Assembly (NCBI GenBank): GCA_002049455.2
Contig: KV918764.1
Span: 62,001-126,000 of the forward strand
Length of the DNA: 64,000 nt
Source of the DNA: Porphyra umbilicalis
Taxonomy: Eukaryota; Rhodophyta; Bangiophyceae; Bangiales; Bangiaceae
Direction: 5' to 3'
Below the pieces are notes generated by a model. That model was not told the origin of the DNA, ran no database searches, and saw only the letters and a program-made list of their open reading frames with translations. Numbering within the stretch: position 1 is the first letter of the stretch; each line of letters begins with the position of its first letter. Shown here one piece after another: positions 21,514-32,383 of the stretch. The position numbers and the translations under genes are program-made.

Positions 21514-22453
21514 TAACAGCGCGGCGGCTCGCAGGGCGCGTGAGCGCGGCGGCCACGCCGCCCGCCCCCGCCGGCGGGCGCAAGGCAGACAGCGCCTGCC
21601 GCGGCGGTTGAGGCGGCGGCGGCGGCGGTTGCGGCACCCCCACACCGACGCCGCGCCCTCCCCCTCCGACTTGTACGACGAGTCGTCGAGCCGCATGCCG
21701 TTGCTTATGGCGGCAGTGACGGGGTCGAAGAAGCTGCCGGTGGCGTCTTGGTGGCTTGGCGGTGGCGGCGGCAGCGGCAGCGGGCGCCGCAGCCTCGGCC
21801 GGCCCAACGTCAAAGTCAAACGAGGGCATGGACGAGAGGTTGAGGGAGGAGGCAACAGACGTGGCCGCCACAAAGGCGGCAGCGGCGGCGGCTGCAATGG
21901 TCTTTGAAGCGGCATCCGCCTTGCAGCGCGACGCGCTGGGCTTGGCGACCGTCTTGGCCTTTGGCACGGCCATGCCTTTGGCGGCCTTGGCCGGCGGTAA
22001 CGACGGTGGCGGCGCGGCCGCCGCCCGCGGCGAACGAGTCGTGGCCGGCGGCGGCGCCGGCGGCGCCACCGCCGTCGACGCCGACGCGGCCGCCCCCACA
22101 TTGATGTCGTCGCCCTCCCCGTCAGAAAAGACGAGGCATCCCACGACTTTGTCCGAGTCATCGTCGAGGACCATGGCTTCAGCGACGACGGAGGTGGCCG
22201 CCGCCTCCTTGGTAGCCTTGGCCGTGCCGGCTCATCGCGCGGCGCCCGCGCTGTGGGCGTGAACGGAACCACAGATGCAGCAGCAAGCACGGTGATGATC
22301 GTGTTGCCCACACTGTTGACCAGTCGTGATGGTGCGAAGCCACCTTGACGCGGCATCTATGGCGCGCCACGGTAGTTGCAGTGCGTCACATGGTAGGCCA
22401 ACGAGCTTGAACGAAAATTAAAAGACAAAACCTAACTACAATGAAATTTCTAT

Positions 22454-25090
22454 TCACAACACATCGAACTCGTGCACTTGTTTCATGTGCTCGTCAAAGC
22501 AACGCCGACCGGTCTTGGATCCGCAGATGTAGAGCTCCCTGCCGGGGCTCTCCCGGTAGGCAGAACACACAGTTGATGTACCACGCCGCTTGTAAACCCG
22601 ACAAGCCCGCTGGGCGCGATAATCCCCCTCCTTGGAGGACACACCGTGGCGCCGCTTCAACGTTGGGGTTACGTGGATGCCCATGCCAAACCGGGGCGCT
22701 CGCTCTTCCTCTGCAGATGCCGCCCCACAAGGATCCCCGCGAGCCCGAACCCCGACGGCGTCGAATTTGTTGTCGATCAGCTGCTCGGCAAGGCCCTCGT
22801 AGAACTCGCTCTGCTTCAGAGAGCGCGGTCCCTCCACGTGCCCCCGAGTACAGCATCCACGCGTCGACCTCACACATACCCAGCAGCGACAAGTTGACGC
22901 GCATCGACCAATCATGGGTCACCAGCTTGTGCTCGAGCCGCAAATCGTCCTGCCGGCAGCGGTTGTGCCGGTCGATCTGTGAGCAGCACGTATAGTACGT
23001 CTCGGCGACATGCGGCTGCGGCACCGTCAGCACCACGCGCTCGGCGTGGGCACCCGTCTGGCGCCAGCGCATCCGCTCGTACGGAGTACCCATGAGAGAG
23101 GTGGAGGTAGACGCGATGAAGTAGCGGCGTTCCCTGTCCACCCACAACAGTGCCATCAGGTCCATGACGCCGTCGGCCGTTGAGTGGTTATAGGAAACGT
23201 GCTGCCCCCGCGCCTCGTGAGGTATCACGGACAAGGCCCCCATCGGGTACCCTCGCGTCGCGGTCTTGACGACGCCAATGAAGCGCAGCCCCATGCCCAA
23301 CAGCTGACGAGCCGCCGTCACAATGGCGAAGTATGAGTCGGCGCACACTTTACGCTTTGTGCCTGCCCACGGGGCGACCAGGTGCTTCAGCACGATAGTA
23401 CCGTGAGGTAGGTCGCCATCTTCGGTCGTGGCGGCTCCCTGCCGGTGCTCGGCCGTTGTCACGATGCTCAGCCGTAGCATAAGTCCGCTCCGACCGCACG
23501 CCGCATTTTGTACTTCGCACCCATTCTCAGGTTTGCGATCAATTGCAACGTACATTGGTGGGCCTTTCAGGATCCAATGACCACCTTGGCCGTACCATTT
23601 GGACATTGATTCGTCCACGCAAATGAGGTCGCTCGGCGTCACCCGCGCCGACCGGTGGAGGTTGATGTTGGACACAAAGTCGTCAATCAGCTGCCACCTG
23701 CTCTCCTCCGCGTCGTCGACGTCGACCACCTGCTTGCTGAAGGCCACGGACGACCACAGGGCATCAAACCTAGCGCGCGGCACGCCCGTGCGCAAGCCGA
23801 AGGCGGGCGCCAGCATGTACCTGCTGCGCGCTGCCGTTGCCCAGAGGTCCGCCCGGGCGCCAAACTCGTACCGCGTCGCCAATACGGTCACGCCAATGAA
23901 CTTCAGCAACTCGCCCGCGGTGGTCGGACGCATGCCGCGCGCCTCGAGCTTGTCGGAGGTGAGACGCACCATCAACGCCAGATGCGTCATTGGAAACATT
24001 GCCATGAAGTAGTCGTACGGCTTTCGCGACCGCCGCGGCCCCAACAAGTCCCCCTCCTCGTGTACCAGCTCTCCGGTGATCGTTCGTACAGACCAGGCCT
24101 GACGAGGCACAGGCCCGCCGACCGGTTCGTTGACGGCGCCAGCCGTCCAGGTCACCCCGTGCGCCGTCACAGTCGGGGGCAAAAGAAGCGCGGCCATTGC
24201 TGGGGAACGCGGTGCCCCCTCCTTCCCCGCATCTGGAACACCGCCAGGAGTCACGAGCGTAGCGTGAGGGAGTGATGGAGCTGTGGAAGGACCGGCAGGA
24301 GAGGAGCCAGAGCCGACCCCAGCCTGTGACGCCTGGGTGACGGGTGACGCTTCCACGACTTGTGTCTCCGAAGGAGGGGCGGGACCTGCAAGCACAGTGC
24401 TCTTGGCCAACACTTTCTGCTTCGTGGCACCGAGCCACGACCAGGTCACCCGCAGGTTCGTCTTGTTCCTCCCCTCCTTGTATTTGCCCTTAAGGATCTG
24501 CAGCACCTCGCCGCTTACGAACGACGTCTTGGGCTGGGCCCCAAGAAATCGCGACGCCTCCGCGTAGTTGGTGACATTAATGGCCTTGGTGTGGAACAAC
24601 GCGCCCACCATCAGGCGGGGATCCGCCGCCTTGCCCCGCTTGTGTGCAATTAAAACAGCATCACGCGGCGCTGGGGGGGGGGGGAGGAGAGTGCGGGATG
24701 GGGGGCGGGGGCGGCGACCGTCGGAGGTGAAGCGGGGACCGTAGGGTGGGGAGTGGCGACCGACGAAAAGCGACCGGAGACCGGCGGGGGGGAAGTGGCG
24801 TCGGCGGCAGACGGAGAGGCGGCGACAGCGGCAGGAGGCGCGGCGGCGGCGCCGGTGGCGGCAGCAGGGGACCGAGAGCGGGCGGCGGCAGGCGGGGGCC
24901 GGGTTACACGTGGCATCTCGGGCGTGGCGCTGGGCGGTGTCGAGGATGTGGCAACGGGTGGCGTCGAAGAGGCCGCAGCGGTCGGCTGCGAGGGAGCACG
25001 CGGCGCGCGCGCCCTGACAGCTCTCTTCTTGACGGAGGTAGGGGAGGAACGAGGAGCATTCGAGGCCACCGCTTGTTTGCGTATTGTCAT
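22454..25090 (-). pseudogene. piggyBac-like transposase (DDE_Tnp_1_7 type)
   Basis: It starts at ATG 25090 (MTIRKQAVASNAPRSS) with a Pro/Ala/Ser-rich N-terminus. The conserved core (24640-22850) has YDYFMAMFP, the catalytic DESMSKWYG (about 23615), ADSYFAIV (about 23335) and QIDRHNR (about 22970). The C-terminus (22850-22454) is cysteine-rich (CRVYKR, YICGSKTGRRCFDEH), as in piggyBac C-terminal zinc domains. The core is in another frame than both termini. The changes fall near the 12-G run at 24673-24684 and near 22840 (a run of C), so they are true damage or homopolymer miscalls. The catalytic residues are intact. It would cut and paste the element that carries it. Confidence 0.85.
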
Positions 25091-25698
25091 TGTGGCAGGC
25101 CGGGGACGAGGACACGCTCACGGGGGCGGGAGGGGGGGGGGGGGGGGGGAGCAACCGGTGGCGGGGAGGGCAGGCGGGAGCCGCGGCTGTCTTCTGTGCA
25201 GAGTGAGGAAGCCGTGGGAGAGCGCGGGGGGCCAAAGCTGCGGAATGCACAGCGAAACGCAGGGGATGGGGAGCAGGGTGTGGTGCCACGGGCCGCGATG
25301 CCCACCAAAGAGATGCGCCGAGCTCCACCGCTGACCGCGCACGGGAAAGCGGCAAAAGCCCGGAGGTACCGTCTGGGTCACAAGAAACACGTGGGTCGGG
25401 GTAGGGGCAAAAAAAAGGGCCGGGGCGCGCGACGTGGCGGGCACCAGCACAGGTGTCAGGGTGTTCATTGTGTGGCGGGAATCACCTACGGGCGCGCAGA
25501 AAAAACGCGGCAATGCTCACGTTTTCTTCATGCTGGGATGCACCTGACTGGCCCCAAGACCAACGAGACTGCCCGGAGTCCGTTTCCGGCGTCAAAACCT
25601 GCAGCAGAGCACGGGAAGCACGCGAAAACGAGAGTTGAAAAAGGGCATCAATGGATGCGAATCGCATCAAATGATGCTGTTGGTAGACTAGACACTAG

Positions 25699-27325
25699 AG
25701 ACAGGAAGCGCGGGCCCACCGCGTGGTGGGGCCGACGTTGAGCACGGTGGGCATCCCGCGATATGGCAAGAGCACGTGCTTCGCGCGAGCACGGCGAGCC
25801 GCTCTTTATGACGACGACGCTGGTCACGGCGACGCTCCGTGTCGGGCTCTCGGTCCGGCTTACGGGTCATAATCGGAAAGGGGGGGGGGAAGAAGGCCGG
25901 CTTTTGAAGGCCGGGGGTGGAGACGGGGACAAGGGGGGAGCGGTGACCAGAGCACACGGACGTGCCGCCGGAGCTCGTGGTACACCGGCAGCGTGTCGGT
26001 TGCAACAGGCGCGCGCGGGAGGCAAGAAGGAGAGAATCAGCACGAGTGGGGCAGGGGGAGGAGGGGCAGGAGCCGCCGGCGTCTTCCGCTCAGGCACGCC
26101 GGCGGACAGCACGTGATCGGTGTCGCGCAGGCGCTCGTTGGGCCAGAGGGCGGGAGGGCGGCGCGCCCCCGCAAGCTGCGCCAGTGCTCGACCGTGCCCG
26201 GGGGACCCCTCGTGCGAGTTGGACGAGGGGGCGGGGCAGGGCGCAGGCCCGCAGCGGGCCCGAAACACATGAGGTGTCTTCGAGGGCGCCCGAGGTGGAC
26301 ACGAACCCCGGGTGACGCCTCCCCAGCCGCAATGCGCGGTGACCCGCGCGCCCTCAACGCACCCCCGCCCAATCCGCAGTGGTTACAGGGTGGCCCCAAA
26401 TGACCGGTTGGGCGGGAGGGGGGCAGACAGGACACAGGAAGCAACACAATCTGATCACGGGCCGGCTGACCCCTCGCCGCATCGAATCCGCCTCCCATCT
26501 AAGTTTTTCTAAACAATTCCGCGAGCCAATGACAAGGATCCATACGACTACAAACTTTTCAATATTTTCCCATGTCAAGCAAACAAATGGTGAGACTGGT
26601 TGCGGGATCGGACCAGTTTTCTGGCGTCGGACCAGCGATACTGCCCCAATTGATTTTTGCACCAGCCCGCCTCCAGGGACTGCCAACGCCTGGTCCAACG
26701 AACGGCGTCGGCCACCGTTGCTTCTGGAAGCACCCGAAAGGCGCTTCGGGACGGACCGCGCGGTCCTCGACTCGGGCTCGTCGCGACAGCGCACCGCATC
26801 ACGCACCCGTTCAGGGGACCTCGACCGACGCCAGCACCTCTGTTGTGTCCCGTGAGACTCGGGTCTGAGACAAGTGTGCCCAGTTTCACCCACCGTGCTG
26901 ATTCTGGACGCGTGTTGCGACCCCTTCGTCCGATTTTCACGATTCGTGTCTCTCTATTCCAGACGTGTGTACCAAGAGTGTATTTTATTGACGCGATTTG
27001 GAAGGTTCCACTAGGATCATAGACACTTTGTCTTACGATCTCTGCCGCACGGCAGCCTTTTCGTCAGGTGTGTCTTGGCATCGAGACTGCTTCACGATAG
27101 GCACGAATTTCGACCACTTGGGGACGAACGTTGCTGGGCGCGCATCCCCCATCTTGCTTTCCCCATCTGGTGATCATGTAGCCCTCGTTTCCGGTAACTT
27201 CAGAAGGGCAGAGGGCCCTCTTGGATGAGAAAAATGGGGGGCCGCTCACTGCCCTCCACGTAAGCAAACGTTGCATATTCCGTGTGGGGTTTCAGAACTT
27301 GGGGGAGACGTTGTTGGGTGTGCTC
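25699..27325. other. Right arm of the Harbinger element, no clear gene
   Basis: Several minus-strand frames are open near 25700-26500, and one may continue the interrupted second gene. None shows a recognisable domain, and frames change often. The last 31 bases are the inverted end. Confidence 0.45.
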
Positions 27326-27636
27326 TAAGTGCATGTGCGCATCAATACATTTTGAGAGCACCCTGTTCTAAAGGCCAGGGAAAACACGCCAAATACGCCC
27401 TAAAGTAACACCCATAAAAACTCTAAGTAGCACCTACCAATGCTCTGCCTAAACCGCTCCATAAGATACACAATCTTGGCGCTGGCCGATACCACGCCGT
27501 GTCAAACACATCCCTAAGCAGCACGTTGGTATGTCGAGGACCGCGGCCGCTCCCTGCCGCGCTCGACGCCCCACCCACCGCAGCAGCGACACCCTCCGTG
27601 CCGAGGCTCCGCGCGCCACGAGAGCCTTGCAAATGC

Positions 27637-28173
27637 TCACAAGATCAGACTATCGGAGGCGAGGCCGCTGGCTGGCGCAGGAGACTTCGACGCTTCGTCG
27701 TTCGCTGTCTCCTCTTCCCGCTCGCGGCATGCCTGGGACACCTCGTCCAACTCTTGCGGTATGCTTCTGGCGTCGGATACCAGGCCTGCGACCGCACCCG
27801 CGTCAGCGTCGTTCTCGTTGTCGGCAGCAGGGTGGGGGCTGCACTCGTCCTCGTAGTCATCATCGGGGTCCACCATTCCGCTGGCATCTTGACCAAATTC
27901 GCCCATGCGGGACCCGGGTGAAACCGTCTGGCGCGGCGCCGTCTTTTTGGCCAGCGCAACTCGCATTTGCAGCACAACCTCGGTCATGTCGGTCAATCGG
28001 TGGGGGTCGAGTCGGTTGCAATCCTTACACGACCACCTTACTGCAACAAGCCTAATAAGTGCACATGAACCTGAAATTAAAGACGCCTCAAACAAGCCCC
28101 ATGTTTGGGCAGGCAGGCTGGCGTGACACGCCCTAAACACGCGATCAAACACGCCCTGGGCGTGTCCGCGCAC
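27637..28173 (-). CDS. Unrecognised frame in hAT right arm
   Basis: A 178-residue frame with a CKDC cysteine pair, a stretch likely to be helical (TDMTEVVLQMRVALAKK) and an acidic segment (VDPDDDYEDE). Its composition is more protein-like than its surroundings. It could be a remnant of hAT cargo. I recognise no domain, and the frame crosses subterminal repeats at its start. Confidence 0.25.
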   Translation of the reverse strand: MRGHAQGVFDRVFRACHASLPAQTWGLFEASLISGSCALIRLVAVRWSCKDCNRLDPHRLTDMTEVVLQMRVALAKKTAPRQTVSPGSRMGEFGQDASGMVDPDDDYEDECSPHPAADNENDADAGAVAGLVSDARSIPQELDEVSQACREREEETANDEASKSPAPASGLASDSLIL

Positions 28174-28424
28174 ACGCCTTGGGCGTGTTGCACAACCCTA
28201 CCTGTACGGAACATTCATGGCCACGCTGGCGCCCCCGCACACCTGTGTCATCCGGGAATCCGAGCTTTCCCGCGCTCCCCACACTGCAGTGTGCCCCCCA
28301 TCCGTGAAGCGTTTCTCCGGGGCGCATTGCGCTTTATCCCGCCATTATCGCGTGCCACGGGCACACGAACTACTCGCGCTTCCCCTCAGGCGGCCGTGGT
28401 CAACCACGCAGGACGTATAGGTAC

Positions 28425-29521
28425 CAGGGGTTGTCAGGATATGCATTTGGAGGCGAAATAGAATACGGATACATGCCGATGCGGTGTATCTGATTACCGA
28501 TAAATCGCTTAACTAAGATCCGGATGCGGATATCTGCCTCCGAAACCGGATTATTACGTAGATTATATCCGTATCTGAGTACGATTATCGTATCCGAATA
28601 TCTTCCTGCAAGTCCGTCAGGCCGCACAATTAGGGCCAGAGAAAGACGCCACTCAGACACTTGTTGAGTGCTAAATGGACGTCAAGTACGACGTGATATT
28701 CACATTTGATGTGTGCGCCCCAATGGGCGCGGTCCAGGCAGTTCCCCGCCGTTTTCGCAAATGGTCGTCAGATAGACCGTTCTGAAACTCGTGGCACACT
28801 TTGCTGATATCGGAAGCGGGCCGAGTCGCGTGCTTGAACTGTTTCTTCCGGGTCGGTCGGGATTGCCGCTTGACGCTGCAACATGCTTGCACATGTGGCG
28901 CTTTACTTTAGAAATCTCAGTTTTTTTGTGCGGTGCCGAACGGAGCTGGAGGCACTCAAAGGTCGATGCCTCCAGGGCCGCTTGGTTCAGAAGTAGCCTA
29001 CTAATCCATGCGGACTGCCCCTGAGAGAGCGATTTCGTGCAAGGCTCTCCGTCCGGGTCGAACGTACCTGACATTTGTTCTTGGACAGATACAAGCGCTA
29101 CGTGACAAGGAGAGAAGCATGAAGATCGCAGGGAGCACCACCAGAAAGAGCACGTCAAAGAGCATAAGGTGCTTGTCTCATCTTGCAATCTCGTCAAGCC
29201 TCATAAGATGAGAATTCTAAAATAAAGCGCCACACATGAATCTCCCGATGGTCGGATTGGGAAAAGAGAGGTGGACTGCGTTGTACCGGAATTCTGTCGG
29301 CCCGAGAAGTTTAATAATCTTGTATATCCCTGTATCCTGCCCTTTCATATCTGGAATACGGATCTGATATAATCTTGCAATTTTTTGTCGGACAGGATTG
29401 ATATTTCCTCTCCTCTCTTTCTCATAATGCTTCAGAATATGCGTCCCCGGCGCGTATCCGAAGTGGATACGGATATAATGCATGGATATATTCCTCAGGG
29501 ATATATCCATGACAACCCCTG
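28425..29521. mobile_element. hAT element carrying a MITE
   Basis: The ends are CAGGGGTTGTCA and its inverse, flanked by a perfect 8-bp duplication ATAGGTAC (28417-28424 and 29522-29529). It is AT-rich compared with the window, with many ggatacggatat-type repeats towards both ends, a usual hAT subterminal pattern. It holds no transposase. The 341-bp MITE copy 2 is inserted at 28894-29234, leaving about 755 bp of hAT. Confidence 0.9.
28894..29234 (-). mobile_element. 341-bp MITE, copy 2
   Basis: Inverted relative to copy 1 at 8124-8464 and the same length to the base. The two copies are clearly homologous over their whole length. Flanks are CA on both sides rather than TA. Confidence 0.75.
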
Positions 29522-29529
29522 ATAGGTAC

Positions 29530-29877
29530 CGCCGTGCAGTGGGCTCGATGGGGGTTGGCATGGCTTGCTTTCGGCCGCATTCGTGGCGAGTGCCGGCCAG
29601 CAGGTGCTCGTCCTCGGCGCGGAGGCGGTCGTGCTCGTGCGCGCTGGTGCTCGTGCGCTCAGCTGCCAGAACGCCCCAGGGTGCGGCTCGTCGTCGGTGA
29701 TTTCGTTTGCACAGGTTATGCACGATGAAATGGTTGCATTCCGGCGGGGGTGAGACTGGGGGCGGGGCATGGGGTCAACAGGTGCCTGGTTTGGGATCAC
29801 AGGACCCATATTGACTGCCGAGAGGGTCACTGCCAGCGCCGTCGCAGGTTGCCGCTTCCGAGTTTGGACGCAATGCC
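29530..29877. other. Intergenic, no gene recognised
   Basis: Frames are open on both strands (for example a minus-strand frame with CITCANEITDDEPHPG), but none can be assigned. Confidence 0.4.
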
Positions 29878-30320
29878 GTGGGGGTGGGGGTGGGAGGGGA
29901 AAGGGTTGAGTCGTTGTTGCCTGTTTGTGAGCCGAGAGAGACGGCGGGGCAGACAATGTGCTCCACCGTGTCTGAACCTCTATTTCCTTTGACACCATCT
30001 GCCGCAATCGCTGTGGAATTGCCGCATGTCTCCCCTAAACGTTGCATCCCCCATCCTGGCGGAGAGTTTGCGTGTTCACAACTCCCATCTTTGCCCCCAA
30101 TCTCCTCGTTACTTGGACCCGCACCTGAGACTGGGGCGTTGCTGGTCCCTCTGCCGCGTCCCGCGCCACCACCGCGGCGTCCCTCGTCGCCGCTTACCAT
30201 ACCTCTGCTCCGGCCACCACCGTCCCTGCCACCTCCCCGGCCCTCCTTGCCATCGGCGGCGCGTGCTCCGGTCCCCTCTTCGTCGCCTTCTTCACCGCTT
30301 TCACTATCGCCGCCACCGCA

Positions 30321-30352
<32 letters not shown>

Positions 30353-32311
30353 CGCCGCCGCTGTCGCACGTGCCTCGTTCTACCATTCCCACGACACACG
30401 TTACCATTGACAGGGAGCGTCCCACCGAGGACCTCTCTGCTTTTTATCGCACCCCACGGCACCCTCAACCTCATGCTTCTTCACCTGTCTTCCCCTCTTC
30501 GCCTCCGCCAGCCCCGACTCTGCCTCTGCATGTTTTTCCACAAGCACCCGGACTTGCATTTGCGAGAGAGGCGTCCGTCCGACTTTTTTCCGGCGCCTCC
30601 ACAAGGAGCGACGTGCGGACCTCGGCTGCTGGCGCGTGCTATATCAAGACGAAGCGCACAAGGCACGCAGTAGCCGACGGGGGGTCGCCCGTCGATCAGA
30701 CGCCTACCTTTCCCCCAAACGGCGGTTGCAACAAGTCGCGGCGGCCGCTCGTGCCTCCGAGCGCGTTTGACGCCGGATCCCCATCGATTCTTCGGCTCAT
30801 GTGCCTCTCGGGCATGCAGGTACTGAGCTTGGAGAGCGCCGTGCACAAGTGGACGGGCGTGTGGGTGATCCTACAGGTGGGTGACGGGTCGGAGGCAAGT
30901 CCCTACTGCGGCAGAATCTACGACTGCGCTGCACGCGGGATGGACCCGTCGCATGGGAGAGTAACTTTGCCAACGACTGGTGGTCGTTTCGCGGTGGTAA
31001 CGAGGGCGCCCGAAAGCGGTACAAGGCGGCATCTGTCAATGTTGGAGGGAGTGACAAGGCCTCGGACGTGGAGGGCGGTGACGTGAGCATCCTGGGCGGC
31101 CTTGCAAGCAAAGGGACCAAGGCCAACCCGGCGGGCGGCAGCCGTACTGGCGGTGACGGCCTGCCTGGCGGGGACCTTCCGGCCCCCAGAGAGTCGAGCG
31201 GGGACAGGGACGACGGCGGTGGGAGCGGCGACGACGCCGCGTCATCGGCGTCGGTGTTGTATCCCGAGCAGGAGCTGCTGTCGCGGTCGTCAATGAAGGC
31301 CGCCATCGACAACGGTCTGGGAACCGAGACGATGGCGAAGGTTGAGCTCGACAGGGTGCTCTTCATGCAGGGCTTGAGAGCAAAAGCCAGATTACCTGCG
31401 GCGACATAGCGGACATCTTTTCAAGAGCGGGCGGCGTGCTGCGCGAGCGCCTCAGCAAGGATGTGCGGCACTTTTCCTGGGCCCGCGCGTGCCCGCTGTC
31501 GCTGATGAGAAACAGGTGGCCATGACCCAGCTTCTCGCATCCCGTCGACGGCAGCCAATTTGCGCCGCTCAACCATCGGTCGTCGACAGGCCATGGCATC
31601 GACCGCAAGCGGCTGGCGGTGTGCGTTGCCGCCCACTTGTCTCCATTCTACGCATTGGTGTTTGAGAAGCCTTTTGCGGCCGCCCGTGCAAAGGGGGAAA
31701 AGAAGAAACTGCGACCCAAGAACCCGTTTGACGAGGCCAAGAAGGTGCAGGCGTTGGCCCGCAAGAAGGCACGAACTGAGGCCAAGAGCATCAAGCCCTC
31801 TCACGGGCAGCTGATTGCGGAGGCCGCCTACGCGAAGGTGAAGCAGATGGAGGAAAAGGCGGCCGCCACCGCGGCGGCAGCCGCCGCAGCGGCCACACGG
31901 GCGGTGACTGCCGCAGAGAACAAGGAGGCGACCGCTCCCGCCTCCGAGGGAGCGGCAGCCGCCGCGCCGGCAGCCGTAACGGTTGCAGCAGGTGTGGCCC
32001 GAGCCACCGCGGTTGATGGCACGGGGCGAGGCCCCGTTATGCACCTGGCGACAGAGCCGCTGTGGGCCCTGGAGCGAGCGGCGTCGCGCTTTCGTATGGA
32101 CCAAGTGTGGAGGCGCCTGCCCGTGCCGCTGCTGCCCCACTCAAATATTTGGTCCGTGGTGCTTCTCTCTGGCCCGGCCCTCTCTGCTGCCGCCCGGGCT
32201 AGCTCCAACGTGCGCGTCATCCTGTTCCGGCCGAAGCTCCAGCTGCGGCTCTCTCTGATTTTCTTTGTATTGAGGTGCGAGGGCACACGGCTGAAGAAGC
32301 AAAGAACTTGA
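29878..32311 (+). pseudogene. Eroded coding region of unknown family
   Basis: Coding-like stretches on plus run from about 29878 to 32311 in several frames. First comes a Pro/Ser-rich part, including about twelve CCG triplets at 30310-30360. Next is a stretch around 30780-31080 (GVWVILQVGDG). The last part (31600-32311) is Lys/Ala-rich and probably helical (KKKLRPKNPFDEAKKVQALARKK followed by alanine-rich helix). I recognise no domain. Repeated frame changes suggest an old, inactive gene, perhaps from a mobile element. Confidence 0.35.
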
Positions 32312-32383
32312 CGTTGTTGGCCGCGACCCGTTGCCTTCGTGTCGATGTTTTCTTTTTCTCTGTATCAATATTGCTGACCTCCA

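Larger units (their letters stand above)
16567..22356 (-). pseudogene. piggyBac-element accessory gene, split by insertion
   Basis: It starts with ATG at 22356 (MPRQGGFAPSRLVNS), then a second frame with an acidic segment (VLDDDSDKVVGCLVFSDGEGDD) and a long Ala/Pro-rich stretch down to 21517. The Harbinger-type element 16874-21513 is inserted here. Coding-like sequence resumes at 16870 (RWRAHLDDEEGVTAIAAA) and ends with TAG at 16567. I recognise no domain. Frame changes in the GC-rich part and the 4.6-kb insertion mean it cannot be translated as it stands. It lies between the left end of the piggyBac-like element and its transposase. Confidence 0.45.
16460..25698. mobile_element. piggyBac-like element lacking TTAA borders
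   Basis: Inverted ends CTAGTGTCTAGTCTACCA lie at 16460-16477 and 25681-25698. Both borders carry nearby GCATCAAATGATGC palindromes (16485-16498, 16507-16520, 25664-25677). The piggyBac-type transposase and a second gene on minus lie inside. No TTAA flanks the ends; either CTAG is a 4-bp duplication or the ends are 18 bp with no visible duplication. Without the nested 4.64-kb Harbinger-type insertion it is about 4.6 kb. It interrupts the 5' part of the Harbinger second gene. Confidence 0.75.
9281..27325. mobile_element. PIF/Harbinger element (about 8.8 kb without insert)
   Basis: Inverted ends of about 31 bases (GAGCACACCCAACAACGTC and onward) lie at 9281-9311 and 27295-27325, flanked by TAA duplications (9278-9280 and 27326-27328). 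A 3-bp TWA duplication, a DDE transposase on plus (10054-11394) and a SANT-type second protein on minus (16460-12743) are the hallmarks of PIF/Harbinger. The two genes converge on a minisatellite (11430-12520). A piggyBac-like element is inserted at 16460-25698, within or just before the second gene. The right arm 25699-27325 has no recognisable gene. The copy is inactive: the transposase has an in-frame stop and a replaced catalytic region. A 166-bp fragment of the same left end occurs at 34748-34913. Confidence 0.88.
8621..28200. mobile_element. hAT element carrying nested insertions
   Basis: The ends are TAGGGTTGTGCAACACGCC and its exact inverse (right end at 28200). They are flanked by a perfect 8-bp duplication CCTGTACG at 8613-8620 and 28201-28208. 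Ac-like TAGGG ends plus an 8-bp duplication indicate hAT. Without the 18-kb Harbinger insertion (9281-27325) and its TAA duplication, the hAT is only about 1.53 kb, so it is non-autonomous or internally deleted. Subterminal acgccc/gggcgt repeats occur at both sides (8650-8700 and 27390-28195). About 90 bases of it (9010-9110) recur inverted at 37811-37900. Confidence 0.85.
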
